DNA of 64,000 nucleotides from Tethya wilhelma. Taxonomy: Eukaryota > Porifera > Demospongiae > Tethyida > Tethyidae. The position numbers were made by a program, and so were the translations under genes. Location: contig CAXIPT010000001.1 of the NCBI GenBank assembly GCA_964030475.1, positions 24,573,448 through 24,637,447 of the forward strand, in the 5' to 3' direction. The notes under the pieces are model-generated. The model was given only the letters and a program-made list of their open reading frames with translations, made no database searches and was not told where the DNA came from. Shown in pieces: positions 54,201 to 57,454 of the stretch. Position 1 is the stretch's first letter. Every line of letters starts with the position of its first letter.

Positions 54201-57200
54201 CCGTCATCATTGCAATTGTGAGTACAAGAAGTGAAAGTGCACTGTTGCAAACTGCAGATGTTTGGCGCTGCAGGGCTGCATCTTCATGGCATGTGAATCC
54301 TCTAACTTTACTTAGGTTACTTACTATTATCATGTACATAGTTACACATTTTCTTGTGAAGCAGCGTCCACAGTCAACTATACAAATAACCCCATATATG
54401 TATAGAGTGCGTAACTTTTCTTGGAGGCTACTATTATCAGGTCATGAGTCACAAACCAAAAAATGTGTTCATTCTTTCAAAGTACAATATTGTCATCATT
54501 CTGCGTTACTGAACAGTTGTGAGTACAAGATGTGAAAGTGTATTGTTAGGTGCACAATGAAGAGGTCTGGCGCCACAGAGCTGTCTCCATGCGAATGTGG
54601 CCACTGGCGCCATGCCTGCATGCGCTAGCTGTATTGCACCATTGGGTATTTAAGCTAGCTGCTGTAGGCTGTGACACTTAGAACCTGATCAGCAAAGCAG
54701 CCAAAAACTGAGCTAAAACATCCCAATTTCAAATTTTCTTACCAACTTTATCTGAAGAAGAAAAGTCAACATGAAACTCTCTCCTCAGCTGATTGTAGTT
54801 ATCATTGGGCTGATTGCTACATCACACGTGATGAAGTCGGAAGGTACATATAATGTATAGCAAAACCTATCTATAAATAGGCCAGTATTTGCACTGAATT
54901 AAGCAAGCATTCAAACATGTATTATTTCCCTTCAGCTGGCTGCAGTGTTTGGGAGAAGATTAAGTGTGCTGCTGCTATTGCTGCTTGTGCAGCTTCATGT
55001 ATTGATCCAGCAGATGGAATATGCGAGGAATGTTTTGATGCTTTTGGTTTAGCTGATTGCATCAATTGCTTGATATCGGAAAGAGCATTTAACGAATTTG
55101 TTACTCATGCAACATTACCAGAAGGTATATAATGTTGATAATTTTTGAGTTGATGTACTTCATTTTTTTTTGGACCTAATTAGCTCTTGTAAGTTACTAC
55201 ATACCTACATGCATGCCTGTGTTACTTCATCCACATATTAGCCACTGAGTGATTGCATGCATGCTTATATTGACTCATGAGTCAAATCACTAACCATACA
55301 TAGTGAAATTCGAACTTGCAATTGACTACTGAAAACAATATGTGCTAAATTCAGAGACTTGCCTTGTTCTATTGCTTTTTACAGCACTGTACTTGTACTT
55401 AAACTGCTTATTTTACAGGGTGTGGAGTTGATAAGTGGAGTGAATGTTCAGCAGAAGTGGGCCAATGTAGCGATACATGCTCTAAATATGGTTTTGAGTC
55501 AGACCAATGCACTGGCTGCCTGGGTTCTGATGCTGACTGCCTCAACTGTATCACAGATGACGACAGGAAAAATATTAAGCCAACCCATGGCCTGCGTTGA
55601 GGTATATGTGATACAATTATGGAGAATTACGATGTTTTTCAGCTATTATATTTCTGCAGGAAAAGCTTGATGCAAGAAGATACTATACTGTAATGTGGAC
55701 TACAGTATATATTACTAACTTTTGTGTGAATTGAATTTGTAGCTACTGTAGTAGAGATTGATTATTAGTTTGAAACTGTTATAGGCCTTTAGCTGTGACT
55801 CGTAGTGATTTAAAGTTTGTATTGGATTTGATAGCATAATATTACTGGGTGAAAAAATTGAAAATATATTTTGTAATGTGTCAATGACTCATGTACAATT
55901 GGGGCGAGCATATCTATCATGGTTCAGCAACAATCATAGCCATGTGTTTAATATATTACGACAAAAAAGGATCCAATCAGCGACTGCTGAATTTGCTAAG
56001 CAGTGTAGTAAAGTACATAAGCCGGCAGATTGACAACTTAGGTTAAATTATAAGACTTGGACATAAAAAATAATTAGTCATGCGCCAAAGTTGAGATTAT
56101 GCATGGCTTGTTTCTATGGTATCGTCCATTCCCACACTGCTTATTTTTAAGAAATTTAATCCCCACTCTTATCAAAACTTTCATCGCTAAGCAACTACTC
56201 ACATGTATACAGTATTACGTGTCGGAAATGTATAATTAAGAGGAGTTCCCCCTAAGAACCCATTCATTGTTCCATAGCAATGGTGGGTGTGGTCACCAGA
56301 AATGAGGCATTGTCTCAAAAATTCTTGGCTCTAAATAGAGCTCAGCCTTCCTCCCATACAAACTAAGAATTCTGGATGAAACCATGACAGATATGGTACA
56401 CAAACCTCAATCTTGGTGATCTCTTTTTGGAAGCTCTCACACTGGGTCTTGTCTCTGCTGTAAGAGGTCTCACCGTCTTTACAAGCCTTCTCCTTCTCTT
56501 TCAGCTCTGACTGGGCATTCTTGAGTCTCATCTCAGCTTGCTTCATTTCAGAGACAGCATTACTGATGGCATTCTCACAAGCTAAAGATGGTAGGAGCAA
56601 AAAATTATCGGTTCAATATGCACACACAATGAGGGAGAAAAGAGATGGAAGGCTGAACCAAGATAATCTGTCTTAAACAAAGGCACTGTGCTGCAAGAGT
56701 ACTTCATTATGAAGTCATATTACTACGTATGTTTATGCATGTGTCAATGGCTTAAACATTGTGATAAGCACTGTATCCCCCCTCCCAAGTATATGCAGTC
56801 ACCAGTCACCATGTCAATAGAGGTATACAGTGTGTAAACATAAAAATGTCCCACCTATTCTCCCACCCCCAATACAAATGCAAAAGGGTTTAGGAATCAG
56901 ACTATGTTCAGTGTGTGAGTATTGCTCACCAATTTTCTGAGCTGCTAGGGTTTCTTCCTGCCCATCAGCACCACTAGACAGTCCAGCTGTGACAGCTTGA
57001 AAGTGTTGCTGGGCGGTCAACACAGCCTGTTCCTTGGCTTTGCTCCTCTCTTGAAGCTCACAGTAAGCACCTTGACGTGAGTCCACTTCAGCTTTCTTGC
57101 TCTCAAAGAGAGTTCTGTCTTCTTCAAAGGCCTTCAGAAGAGCAGTCTTGTTCTTCTTCTCAGATACTAACAGATCCTTACTGTTCTTCAGTGTAGCTTC

Positions 57201-57420
57201 AGCTACGGCCAAAGCCTAAGGAAAGGTGAAGGATTATTCCCAAAATTGACAATTGTGTACACACCTGATCATTACACATAAAAAAACAAGTACACTTTAC
57301 ACAGTAGAGGAGATGCTACAGGCTATTGAGATAGGGAGGTTAAGTACTTACATTGGTGTGATCTTACCTTTGCCGATTCATCGACTTTCTTTTCAAACTC
57401 GAGAATGGGGCCTTGTGATT

Positions 57421-57454
<34 letters not shown>

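Larger units (their letters stand above)
51892..54770. other. Intergenic stretch with relics of a lost Cys-rich gene copy
   Basis: The gene B 3' flank (about 51895-52290) recurs, diverged, at about 52965-53420 (agttgtataatagagac, gggcgagcatgagcaag, agtagcgtgcatg). Between them lies a degenerate domain exon (52299-52450) and a piece of the A-B repeats. Segments at 53940-54100 and 54220-54540 copy the flank at 46085-46560. No intact gene. Confidence 0.6.
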
